Positions 16,639 through 25,101 of a DNA stretch of 64,000 nucleotides are shown here, piece after piece. The stretch comes from Ignavibacteriales bacterium (lineage in GTDB: Bacteria; Bacteroidota; Ignavibacteria; T3Sed10-11). The DNA is taken from the NCBI GenBank assembly GCA_003568415.1, contig PWXV01000336.1:1-64000 (forward strand). Reading direction: 5' to 3'. A program made the translations under genes and the position numbers. The notes beneath the pieces are model-generated. The model searched no databases and was not told the DNA's origin. It saw nothing but the letters and a program-made list of their open reading frames with translations. The stretch's first letter is position 1. The number at the start of each line of letters is the position of its first letter.

Positions 16639-19272
16639 GTGAATTTTGCGGTTCGTGTTAATTATTTACAATTTTTTCTTGCCATCATAGTGTTCATCAC
16701 TGTGCCGGCCAATAGTTACGCGCAGAACGTATTATATTCCCACACCTACAAACAAGATTCCGGTCAACTCGAATCACTTAACAACGTAGCATTTGCATTT
16801 AATAACACCCCGCTTCGTGAGGCACTGGCCGCTTTTACTGAACGAACTGGTATTGTTCTGGTCTATAGTATGGATCAGGAAAAATTAAATCGGCCAGTTA
16901 CTGCAACGATTTTTTTAGAACCTCCGATAGCTGCATTACAAAAAATCATATCGGGAACCGGCCTTGAGATAATGCTTTCATCATCCGGACGAATTGTACT
17001 TGTTCCACGAATCGGTGAATACGAAGAAACCAACGGTGGTGTTGCAGGTAAAGTAGTTGACTACCACACCGGAAATCCAATATCCCGTGCCAATATCTAT
17101 GTTGAGGAACTTCAACTCGGTACTGTGACAAACGATGAGGGAGTTTTTACACTCCGTGATGTTCCGACCGGAAAGTATACAGTACGGGCAAGTCACGTTG
17201 CATACGAAACTGCAAAGCAAGATGTAACGGTTCACCCCGATGATCCGATATTTGAAAGCTTTCTATTAAATCCCGCAACCTTTAATCTTGGTGAGATTTA
17301 TGTAGACGACTACAATCAACTCCTTCATTCGGGAGGAATCAGTATATCTGGTACGACAATCGAACAAAACGAAATCACAGAACCGGGAAGATCAGGTGTT
17401 GGTCAGGTTCTCAGAACCCGGGTTGCAGGTATTACTTTTTTTGAATACGGAGCAGGTTCGGGTTCCGGTCATCTCCAATTTCGTGGTGTTGGTTCATTTT
17501 ATAATCCTACAGATTATGTACGCATCAATGTCGATGGAATACCGGTCGATGGTATATTTTGGGAAACTTTTATTACTGATAATTTATCACGTATAGAGAT
17601 TTTGCGTGGACCCCAGGCCAGCGGTCAATATGGTGCAAATGCAATGTCAGGGGTTATAAACTTATATACCGATACCGGAAAAGAGGGGACATTGGATGCC
17701 AGGGTTTCTGCTGCAGGCGGATTGGCAAAAAGTGCGGCAAGTGATTTCGACCCCCTATGGCAGGAATACTTTGGTAGTGTGGGTGGTGGAAGTGATATTA
17801 TTACCTCGGGAATAAGTATCCGGCATACACGTGATGAAGGAGTGCTCGTAAATCGTGATAGCCGGATGTCGGCCGTTACGGCAGGTACAAAGATAAATCC
17901 ATCTGATAAATTTTCTGTTCGAGGTGCATTCCGCTTCAGTGAACTAAACAGCGGTTGGCCGTACTCACAAAATATTCAATCCCTAACCGACATAACATTG
18001 ATGAAGCCCGATGTATCATCGCGGCAACAACGCGGGATCGGTAGCGTGAATATAGACGTAAACTTGTTCAGGTGGTGGAAGCAAAAATTTACGGTTGGGT
18101 CTGAATATATGCACGGTGTAATGGAATATGAAACAAGCGAACTGGTCCCCGTTGCCGGGGAAAATAGAACAACACAGAAAACAGTTTCAATGCGTGAACG
18201 CGATATGCATATTCGTCCGACGATTCATTATAATACAAAGTTGATCATCCCGATGGGAGATACCGAACATGCAAGCTTCTCGGGTGGGATTGAGATACAA
18301 CGCGAAGATAGAGAGCGGGATGTACAAAGAGAGATTGAAAGCGATGTTTTTGAACAGATATCAGGCGGCAGTTCAGAGCAGACTATTATTGGAAAATATT
18401 TAAGCTGGTCGTTCCATTCCCATGAGAATCTTGATGTGACGGTCGGTTTTCGAATGGATCAAATTCGGGCAGAGGGGAAAACGTTTAATTATCCAATGAG
18501 TCCGTCTCTTAATGTAGGATATCGATTCCAGGTTGCAGATTACTGGCTGGGAATTGCACGAGGCAGTGTCGGACGCGGCATACGACACCCGCATTATTCA
18601 ATGATTTTTGGCCGGCTACCGGTTGAAGAACCAAATCCGGAATTAGGTGCTGAGATTATGGATGGCTGGGAAGCAGGGGTCAGTAATTATTTTGCAGACG
18701 GTAGACTGATGCTATCAACAACTTTCTTTTCACAAGAAACACATGATGCATTTCAGGCAGTAGCCGTTCAGAGTAATGCCAATACATACCGATGGGTAAA
18801 TGGCGGAAGAGTAACCAATCGTGGACTTGAACTCGAAGCACACATAACTCCGGTACATTGGCTGCAACTTGGTATTACACATATCTTTCATTGGAATCGG
18901 GCTATTGACCTTCGACAGGAAGATCCTCACGAATTTACGTTATTGCGGATTCCTGACATAGCGGGATCATTCTTTTTCGCTATTCAACCAGTATCGAATC
19001 TGAATATGAATTTCGACATTTACTATGTTGGTGAAAGGCTTGATGTCGATATTGAGGCATGGCATAATGAGGGGCGCTCTCTTCGATTTAGTGATTATGA
19101 GAAAATGTTCTCACCATACTTGAAAGTAGATTTCTTCGGCAGATATCAAATACTCAACGAGCATGAACTTTTCCTCAACATATATAATTTATTAAACGAT
19201 ATGACCCGTGAATATGGTGGTATGCCTTCTTCCGGCAGAATGATCATATTTGGCCTACGCTATAATTTCTAG
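16639..19272 (+). CDS. TonB-dependent outer-membrane transducer with STN and carboxypeptidase-regulatory-like domains
   Basis: 877 residues from GTG, with GAGGAGG six bases upstream. Order: signal peptide (1-29), STN signalling domain (about 48-118; LREALAAFTERTGIVLVYSM), carboxypeptidase-regulatory-like fold (about 133-215; GKVVDYHTGNPISRANIYVE), plug (about 240-355; VAGITFFEYGAGSGSGHLQF, IEILRGPQASGQYGANAMSG), then a barrel ending in GLRYNF with the terminal aromatic residue. The STN domain marks a transducer that reports ligand to FecR. The ligand is unknown: no siderophore or glycan gene lies nearby. A terminator-like hairpin follows about 90 bases after the stop. Confidence 0.92.
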   Translation: MNFAVRVNYLQFFLAIIVFITVPANSYAQNVLYSHTYKQDSGQLESLNNVAFAFNNTPLREALAAFTERTGIVLVYSMDQEKLNRPVTATIFLEPPIAALQKIISGTGLEIMLSSSGRIVLVPRIGEYEETNGGVAGKVVDYHTGNPISRANIYVEELQLGTVTNDEGVFTLRDVPTGKYTVRASHVAYETAKQDVTVHPDDPIFESFLLNPATFNLGEIYVDDYNQLLHSGGISISGTTIEQNEITEPGRSGVGQVLRTRVAGITFFEYGAGSGSGHLQFRGVGSFYNPTDYVRINVDGIPVDGIFWETFITDNLSRIEILRGPQASGQYGANAMSGVINLYTDTGKEGTLDARVSAAGGLAKSAASDFDPLWQEYFGSVGGGSDIITSGISIRHTRDEGVLVNRDSRMSAVTAGTKINPSDKFSVRGAFRFSELNSGWPYSQNIQSLTDITLMKPDVSSRQQRGIGSVNIDVNLFRWWKQKFTVGSEYMHGVMEYETSELVPVAGENRTTQKTVSMRERDMHIRPTIHYNTKLIIPMGDTEHASFSGGIEIQREDRERDVQREIESDVFEQISGGSSEQTIIGKYLSWSFHSHENLDVTVGFRMDQIRAEGKTFNYPMSPSLNVGYRFQVADYWLGIARGSVGRGIRHPHYSMIFGRLPVEEPNPELGAEIMDGWEAGVSNYFADGRLMLSTTFFSQETHDAFQAVAVQSNANTYRWVNGGRVTNRGLELEAHITPVHWLQLGITHIFHWNRAIDLRQEDPHEFTLLRIPDIAGSFFFAIQPVSNLNMNFDIYYVGERLDVDIEAWHNEGRSLRFSDYEKMFSPYLKVDFFGRYQILNEHELFLNIYNLLNDMTREYGGMPSSGRMIIFGLRYNF

Positions 19273-19361
19273 CAATTTCCCCTCATCTTATTAAGGTAGT
19301 AATTACCTGCAGTATATAATTCCATCAAAACTTTGCACTCTCCTTTGTAGAATTTACACAA

Positions 19362-19390
19362 ACTGAATTGTAATACTTCAGTCTTTTTTT
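19362..19390 (+). terminator. Terminator after the TonB-dependent transducer
   Basis: ACTGAA (19362-19367) pairs with TTCAGT (19377-19382), followed by C and seven T. An outer pairing of ACACAAA with TTTGTGT can extend the structure. It would end the sigma/anti-sigma/receptor transcript. Confidence 0.55.
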
Positions 19391-19430
19391 GTGTTTTTTG
19401 CCCAAACTGCACATTATTCGACAATATTGG

Positions 19431-19459
19431 TTGCAGACCGTAATGGCACACAATATGAG
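19431..19459 (+). promoter_or_regulatory. Promoter for the repeat-protein/TonB-like operon
   Basis: TTGCAG (19431-19436), 17-base spacer, TATGAG (19454-19459). The predicted start near 19466 lies inside the palindrome at 19462-19480, an arrangement typical of an operator. Confidence 0.45.
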
Positions 19460-19461
19460 TC

Positions 19462-19480
19462 ATTATTTCTTAGAAATAAT
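19462..19480. promoter_or_regulatory. 19-bp perfect palindrome at the predicted transcription start (operator candidate)
   Basis: ATTATTTCT, one central T, AGAAATAAT: nine-base arms with perfect symmetry, starting two bases after the predicted -10 hexamer. A related but imperfect sequence (TATTCTTGAAATAAT, 14931-14945) follows the sigma-factor promoter, which hints at shared control of both units. Confidence 0.5.
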
Positions 19481-19529
19481 AACCATATTAATACTATAAG
19501 TTTTTCAAATTACGTGGAGTGAAGAAATC

Positions 19530-22157
19530 ATGCTGCAGACCAGAAACCAAAATCAGCCGAAAGTAGATCAACTGCAGGAAGTTGCGGTCTACTTACGCCG
19601 TGCAGATAAATTGGTAAAAAACGGCAATTACAGCGATGCGCTTGAGGAAATTCAAAAAGCCCGGACTTATAATCCCAAAAACCTTTATGCGCTGGCGTAT
19701 GAAGAGAGGGTGCGTTCTATTATTTCTGCCCAGAAAAATAAAGGAGAGTCTTCGTCTGCAGCGTCCTCTGAGGATCTCGAGAAAATTTCCGATCGTGCTA
19801 TAGCTGAAGCGCAGAGAAGTGCCGATGTTGCAGCAAAACGTCAACAACGAATTGATAAAATTAAGCAAGAAGAAGAGGCGGCAAAAAAACTGGAAGAACA
19901 GCAACGGACTGCAATACGAAAGAAAGTGTACGATCTGTTGCTTAAAGCCCGTGAATACCATTCTAACCGGGAGTACAACCGCGCTCTTGATGAAATCGCC
20001 AGGATACATATGATAGATCCGTCGAATTCAAATGCAACTGAATTGGAAGAACGGATTCGAGCTGATCAGGATGCTTCGATTCGTGAAGCTGAAGCAGAAA
20101 GAAAACGTAAACAGCAAGAGGAAGAAAACAGGCGTAAAGAGTATTTGAAATCGGAACTCGAGCGGATTAAACGGGAAGATGAGGAGAAAAAACGCAAGGA
20201 AGAAGAAGCCCGACAAAAAGCACAAAAACAAAAAGTACAGCAACATCTAAAGCGTGCCCGAAAATTATGTGATGACGGCTATCTTGATGATGCTCTTGCA
20301 GAGCTTGCATTTGTCGTGGTTATCGATCCGCTGCATGAGGAGGTTCTTGATCTTGAACAACGGATACGGGAGATGGAGGAGGAGCAACAGGCAACTGAAA
20401 TAGAACGATTAGAACGAGAAAAGCATACACATAACCGGAGTAGAGAAGAAACCCAATCTCAAATACAAAAGCATATACGGAATGCGAAAACATTTATGCA
20501 AAAGAATGAATTTTCAGACGCACTCCGTGTTATATCCTCTGCATACGTTATAGATCCGTTAAATGAAGAATTACAGGAGTGTGAGGCTGAAATAATCAAA
20601 GCGCGTGATGCGTATCTGCAAGCTGAGGAGGAGAAAAAACGCAAGCAGGAGGAAGCACAACTCCGTAAACAAGAAGAGGAAATGCGCGAGCTTATCAAGA
20701 ATGCACAAGAGCGTGCACGTTCTGGTGAGGGGGTTCAGCAGGAAGAAAAAAGACGAGAAGCCAAAGAACGAATTGCAAGTTATCTTGCACACGCCCGTTC
20801 TTATCTCAAGAATGAACAATATGAAAGTGCACTCGGGGAAGTTGCTCTTGCCTTTGTTATTGATCCGTTTGATGAAGATATTAGCAAGCTTGAACAAGAG
20901 ATTATCGATGCACAGAATAAACGCCGTACCAGAGATAATATCGAGGAAGCAAAACAAAAATCTGTACCGGAGCAGACAACAACAAAAAGAGACAAAGAAG
21001 ATATTGAAGACAGAAAAGAACAGGAGGTTACTCCACAACAAAGTTCAGACGATGATACCACCAAACGTGCACAACGGGCTGCACGACATATTGCTGAAGC
21101 ACGGCGACTCAAGAAGCAAAAAGAATACCATAAAGCCCGCAACGAGTTAACCAAGGCGTTTATGCTCGATCCTCTTAATGACGAACTCTCTGATTTCGAG
21201 CAGGAATTGCAGCAAGAGTATGCAAAACAACAGGAAGAGGCTAAACGACTCAAAGCAACGCGGGCTTACGCGAACAGGGCCAAGCAATACCTCGCACAGG
21301 AAAATTTTGCAAAAGCACTGGAAGAGCTTGAAACCGGTTTGAAATCAAATCCCGGCGATCAAGAGTTGATCGAATTAAAGAAACGGATACAGGAAGCAGA
21401 AAAAAGATGGCGTGAAGTCGAGGAACTATGGGAGAAGGTGTCGACATCCGACCATCGAAGTATGCGTTCAGGTAATCCAAACTCGAAGAACCAGTACAAA
21501 GAAGCGCTCACGAATTATTATGCAAAGCTTGAAGAGACCGGTGTCAAGAGTGAACGTCGAAGGGAAGAAAAATCCACAAACGGTAAAGTCAAAACCAAAA
21601 AGGAAAAGAATGATTCCGAAGTTGTCGATATAGAAGAAGAAATCCGGAAAGTGTACGAATCGTGGCGACAGGAACAACAGGAAATCGAGCGGGGTGAACG
21701 TGAAGCAAAAATACAGGGACATATAAAACGGTCAAGAGAATTGCTGAAAAAGGAAGTATTCGATGAGGCACTTGCCGAAATTGCATATGCTAAAATGATC
21801 GATGATAAACGGAAAGACCTTGAAAAGCTTGAAAAAGATATTTGGAACACATGGAATGAGAAATCAAATAACAGTAAGGATAGCGTAAACAATACACCAT
21901 CTCACGGAAGTGATGTTGAGTCACAGGAGGAACGCAACATATCACTGCGGATTCATGTACGCGCTGCGGAAGAATTTGCCGAAAAAAAAGAATATACAAA
22001 AGCACTTGATGAAATAACAAAAGCGTATCTGATCGATCCACTCAATGAGGAAGTTGCAAGACTTGATAAACGGATTCGACATCTCCAGGGTAAAGGTACA
22101 GAAATGAAACAGCTCAAACTGGTATATCCCTCTGCAAAAGTAGTCGGTGGATATTGA
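19530..22157 (+). CDS. Giant cytoplasmic TPR-like repeat/coiled-coil protein
   Basis: 875 residues with no signal peptide or membrane helix. I count nine TPR-like units of about 46 residues (near 19-64, 132-178, 236-282, 312-358, 415-460, 517-562, 577-622, 729-772, 806-851). The consensus is hL-x-A-+-x3-x-x-(E/D)(Y/F)-x-x-AL-x-E(I/L)-x-x-A-x-x-IDPLNEE, as in YLKNEQYESALGEVALAFVI. Lys/Glu-rich helical linkers, probably coiled coil, join them. TPR units bind partner proteins; the partner is unknown. The gene has its own promoter and palindrome and precedes by 16 bases a TonB-like protein carrying two units of the same repeat, so the two proteins probably assemble. Its C-terminus ends in a short Tyr-tipped tail. 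Confidence 0.85.
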   Translation: MLQTRNQNQPKVDQLQEVAVYLRRADKLVKNGNYSDALEEIQKARTYNPKNLYALAYEERVRSIISAQKNKGESSSAASSEDLEKISDRAIAEAQRSADVAAKRQQRIDKIKQEEEAAKKLEEQQRTAIRKKVYDLLLKAREYHSNREYNRALDEIARIHMIDPSNSNATELEERIRADQDASIREAEAERKRKQQEEENRRKEYLKSELERIKREDEEKKRKEEEARQKAQKQKVQQHLKRARKLCDDGYLDDALAELAFVVVIDPLHEEVLDLEQRIREMEEEQQATEIERLEREKHTHNRSREETQSQIQKHIRNAKTFMQKNEFSDALRVISSAYVIDPLNEELQECEAEIIKARDAYLQAEEEKKRKQEEAQLRKQEEEMRELIKNAQERARSGEGVQQEEKRREAKERIASYLAHARSYLKNEQYESALGEVALAFVIDPFDEDISKLEQEIIDAQNKRRTRDNIEEAKQKSVPEQTTTKRDKEDIEDRKEQEVTPQQSSDDDTTKRAQRAARHIAEARRLKKQKEYHKARNELTKAFMLDPLNDELSDFEQELQQEYAKQQEEAKRLKATRAYANRAKQYLAQENFAKALEELETGLKSNPGDQELIELKKRIQEAEKRWREVEELWEKVSTSDHRSMRSGNPNSKNQYKEALTNYYAKLEETGVKSERRREEKSTNGKVKTKKEKNDSEVVDIEEEIRKVYESWRQEQQEIERGEREAKIQGHIKRSRELLKKEVFDEALAEIAYAKMIDDKRKDLEKLEKDIWNTWNEKSNNSKDSVNNTPSHGSDVESQEERNISLRIHVRAAEEFAEKKEYTKALDEITKAYLIDPLNEEVARLDKRIRHLQGKGTEMKQLKLVYPSAKVVGGY

Positions 22158-22173
22158 AAAAGGAGTTGTGTAG

Positions 22174-23430
22174 ATGAAAAAAAATGAGCAAGCATTACAC
22201 GAAGTAATTTCGGCACATCTCAGCGAATGCAAAAAATATATAGAAGCTGAGGTGTATTACAAAGCGTTGGCGGCTATTAAGAATGCTAAGTATGCTGACC
22301 CTCGTAATATATATATTATAGCGCTCGAGAAGCAGGTCGAATTGTTATCAGACCTGAGTAAAAAGCGGCCGGCATCAGATGCAAATAAGAAAGAAGTCCG
22401 TGAGACTATACCTGAGATAATCCGCCGTGCAATTGATGACACGAGCAAACGTGAGGCGATGAAATCGAAGAAGAATCAGAATGATAATGAGAACGAAACT
22501 TCGAGTGATCCAATGGAACTCGAACGTAATCTCGCTATGAAGAAACTTAAAAATCAGTTTGTGAAGCTGGCCGAAGAATTTATTGACAAGGGAGATTACC
22601 AAAGTGCACTCGAAGAAATCCGGCGAATCTTTATTGTCGATCCGGATAATAAAACCGCCAAAGAACTCGAAAAGAAAATACAAACACTTGTCAGTTACCA
22701 TTCAACCGATGACTTAGAAGAGCCACCGGAATCAAAGAAAAAGAAGAAAAAGAGATTTTCAATCGGTAGAGTTGCACCGTGGGCTATTGTACTACTAATT
22801 CTGGGAAATATAATTGTTTTTTATCAAACATCTATGATATCTGGCCGCGATACGGAGGGTGATGGATTTGCGTACTCATCTTATTCCGAGAATATGGTTA
22901 CCGATTCCCAAACCCGTGCTTCGGAAGAATATCAGGAGATGTCGGACACAGAATCATACTCATCACAGTCTTCAACCACGCTGCCTGATGCCGTAACTGA
23001 CTATCGGGAGGTAGTTCCCGTAGCTGACGATACATCAGAGGAGGATGATGAGTATGAATACACGAATGATACCACCACGTTAGACGAGTCTGCCATAGCT
23101 GATCTCACGGTTGAAGAGAGCGAAGCAGAAGCGGGCTCCCTAACCCCGCGTGTTACCGTTGATAAACCTGATATAACAGTACAAATTCAGGAGCCCGAGT
23201 ATCCGGCTGAAGCGCTTGATCTCGGGATTGAGGGTGAGGTAATCATTCGTGTAAGATATAATGCCTCTGGGACTGTCAATGCATCTTTCGTAGAAAGCAC
23301 CGATCATCCATTATTATCCGACTCCGCACTAGAATCGGCACGTCAATCGATTTTCTCACCTGCAGATACGATTATTTTAGAAGAGGGAGAATGGGTGAGT
23401 ATTCCGTACCGTTTTCATCTTGGGCGTTAG
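22174..23430 (+). CDS. TonB-like energy transducer with cytoplasmic TPR-like repeats
   Basis: 418 residues. Two TPR-like units of the upstream protein's type occupy about 12-58 and 125-171. A Lys tract (188-193) and one membrane helix (about 198-217, RVAPWAIVLLILGNIIVFYQ) follow. Then comes an acidic Ser/Thr/Asp/Glu-rich linker (about 224-325) and a TonB C-terminal domain (about 336-418; EPEYPAEALDLGIEGEVIIR, then YNASGTVNASFVESTDHPLL). Ordinary TonB begins with the membrane helix and has a Pro/Lys-rich spacer; here a long cytoplasmic repeat region is added and the spacer is acidic. ExbB/ExbD genes are not in the window. It probably serves the receptor at 16639 (inference). Confidence 0.85.
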   Translation: MKKNEQALHEVISAHLSECKKYIEAEVYYKALAAIKNAKYADPRNIYIIALEKQVELLSDLSKKRPASDANKKEVRETIPEIIRRAIDDTSKREAMKSKKNQNDNENETSSDPMELERNLAMKKLKNQFVKLAEEFIDKGDYQSALEEIRRIFIVDPDNKTAKELEKKIQTLVSYHSTDDLEEPPESKKKKKKRFSIGRVAPWAIVLLILGNIIVFYQTSMISGRDTEGDGFAYSSYSENMVTDSQTRASEEYQEMSDTESYSSQSSTTLPDAVTDYREVVPVADDTSEEDDEYEYTNDTTTLDESAIADLTVEESEAEAGSLTPRVTVDKPDITVQIQEPEYPAEALDLGIEGEVIIRVRYNASGTVNASFVESTDHPLLSDSALESARQSIFSPADTIILEEGEWVSIPYRFHLGR

Positions 23431-23433
23431 TAG

Positions 23434-23491
23434 ATTGCTATTTGCGGATTATTTTATTATCTTTTACCAATTATAACAAATAGCAATTTTT
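23434..23491 (+). terminator. Long-loop terminator after the TonB-like gene
   Basis: ATTGCTATTTG (23434-23444) and CAAATAGCAAT (23477-23487) form a perfect 11-bp stem with a 32-base loop, followed by T residues to 23491. It begins four bases after the stop codon and separates this operon from rpmE. Confidence 0.55.
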
Positions 23492-23516
23492 AACCTATTT
23501 TGAGGTATTGACGCTT

Positions 23517-23759
23517 ATGAAGGCAGGTATTCACCCTGAATATACTCCAACTGTAGTGACGTGTGTATGTGGCAATACATTTACAACACGATCGACACAT
23601 AGCAATTTAAAATTGGAGATTTGCTCAGCATGCCACCCATTTTTTACTGGTAAACAGAAACTTGTCGATTCGGCAGGGCGTGTTGAAAAATTCCGCAGGA
23701 AATATGGGAAAAAGACCGAATCAAAAACAGAGACTGCGGATACATCCGCGTCTTCATAA
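23517..23759 (+). CDS. rpmE: 50S ribosomal protein L31
   Basis: 80 residues from ATG 23517, which gives the family start [21 protein letters not shown] lies ten bases upstream. An in-frame TTG nine bases earlier is not needed. The zinc-binding Cys residues are present (VTCVCGNTF and [20 protein letters not shown]), so this is the zinc-containing type. A basic segment ([11 protein letters not shown]) is followed by an acidic Ser/Thr tail. It is flanked by two terminators, so it is monocistronic. Confidence 0.95.
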   Translation: MKAGIHPEYTPTVVTCVCGNTFTTRSTHSNLKLEICSACHPFFTGKQKLVDSAGRVEKFRRKYGKKTESKTETADTSASS

Positions 23760-23770
23760 TTTTGTTGGAG

Positions 23771-23807
23771 AAAAAACGGAATGTATTTGTATGCATTCCG
23801 TTTTTTT
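23771..23807 (+). terminator. Strong rho-independent terminator after rpmE
   Basis: AAAAAACGGAATG (23771-23783) pairs with CATTCCGTTTTTTT (23794-23807): a GC-containing 8-bp core extended by A-T pairs, a 10-base loop and a seven-T tail. Confidence 0.85.
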
Positions 23808-23862
23808 GTTTTATTAATACCTGTAGATTCCCCGACCAAACCATCACATCAGGATTTTACCC

Positions 23863-25101
23863 TTGCAACTTGTCATTGTTGAAGATACAGGATATCGTAA
23901 TTTCTTACCTTTAACCGCAACCCGGCCGGTGTTCAATCTTATATGCGGTTCACTTTCATTAGCCGACCGGATAAAACGATATATAACACATAAAAGTACA
24001 TTTTATATTATTCGTGATGAACTTCAGGACGTTTTTCTGGAACAGTATCCGGGGGTATCGGTTAATAAAAAAGCAAACGGCGGGGTATTGTATGTCAATG
24101 GCAGAGTGTTATGGGATGGCGAGCTGACAAAAACCGTTAAAAAAGCCATTCGGTCACAGAATAAGAAATTTATTTTTCGATCAGGTGATGATTGGGTTGC
24201 ACTATATACCGATGATTCTGAGAATTTATCATATGAGATTTTTAATACACAGCCAGTACCGTCGCAGGATGAATTTGAAGAGCAGCAGGTACAGGCGCGT
24301 ATTATAACATATCCATGGGATATCATTGATGAAAATGGTGGATGTATACAGGAAGATTTTGCATTCCGATCAAAGAGAATCAAAAAGAAAATACAGGGAA
24401 AGATTCATACCGGCTCCGTTCTCACAAAAAAGAAAGATATAGTAATTGGAAAAAACACTGTTGTGAGTCCGTTTGTTGTCATTGATGCAACAAAAGGTCC
24501 GGTTATTATTGAACAAGATGTGACCATAGAGCCTCACACATATCTGCAGGGTCCATTATGGATTAATAATGAAACGATTGTGAAATCAGGAGCAAGAATA
24601 TACGGGGGAACATCAATTGGATTTAACTGCAGGGCGGCCGGTGAAATTGTATCTTCGATAATGCATAGTTTTAGCAATAAAGCACATGAAGGATTTCTCG
24701 GGCATTCTTATATTGGACAATGGATAAATATTGGAGCTGATACCAACAACAGCAATCTGAAAAATGATTACGGTTCGATACGTGTTATGATCAACGGCAC
24801 TCCAGTTGAATCCGGCAAACAATTTTTTGGTATGGTTATGGGTGATCATAGTCGTACGGCTATTAACACAATGATCAATACCGGAACATTTATCGGTGTA
24901 GCGTGTAATATATTCGGAGCAAATTTCCCGCAGAAATATATACCTGATTTTTCGTGGGGCGGTGCGGATTTTATCCGCAGGTATCAGTTTGATAAATTTC
25001 TCACAAATGCTCAAGCTATGACAGCGCGGCGGGGTGTTATACTCTCGGATTCTGAAATCACATTACTGCGAAAAATATATGAGTCAAGAAAAACAGAATA
25101 A
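23863..25101 (+). CDS. GlmU-like putative sugar nucleotidyltransferase
   Basis: 412 residues from TTG with AGGA upstream. The N-terminal half starts QLVIVEDTGYRNFLPLTATR and continues PVFNLICGSLSLADRIKRY. This LPLTxTRPVxxL block marks the nucleotidyltransferase-like family found in Bacteroidota, and it lacks the classical LAAGxGTRM loop. The C-terminal half is a left-handed beta-helix (about 185-330) with hexapeptide-type repeats such as IVIGKNTVVSPFVVIDATKG and GPVIIEQDVTIEPHTYLQGP. A sugar-nucleotide role in envelope glycan synthesis is likely; substrate and acyltransfer activity are unknown. rsmB overlaps its end by 23 bases. Confidence 0.8.
   Translation: MQLVIVEDTGYRNFLPLTATRPVFNLICGSLSLADRIKRYITHKSTFYIIRDELQDVFLEQYPGVSVNKKANGGVLYVNGRVLWDGELTKTVKKAIRSQNKKFIFRSGDDWVALYTDDSENLSYEIFNTQPVPSQDEFEEQQVQARIITYPWDIIDENGGCIQEDFAFRSKRIKKKIQGKIHTGSVLTKKKDIVIGKNTVVSPFVVIDATKGPVIIEQDVTIEPHTYLQGPLWINNETIVKSGARIYGGTSIGFNCRAAGEIVSSIMHSFSNKAHEGFLGHSYIGQWINIGADTNNSNLKNDYGSIRVMINGTPVESGKQFFGMVMGDHSRTAINTMINTGTFIGVACNIFGANFPQKYIPDFSWGGADFIRRYQFDKFLTNAQAMTARRGVILSDSEITLLRKIYESRKTE

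Noticed and set aside
20571-21253. Long minus-strand open frames opposite the repeat protein
   Set aside because: Phe/Leu/Cys/Ser-rich translation arises from the antisense of Lys/Glu-rich coiled coil; no ribosome site or family.
19530-22157. Repeat protein as a CRISPR or DNA-repeat region
   Set aside because: Repeats are at the protein level (46 residues, variable linkers) with low nucleotide identity and an intact reading frame.
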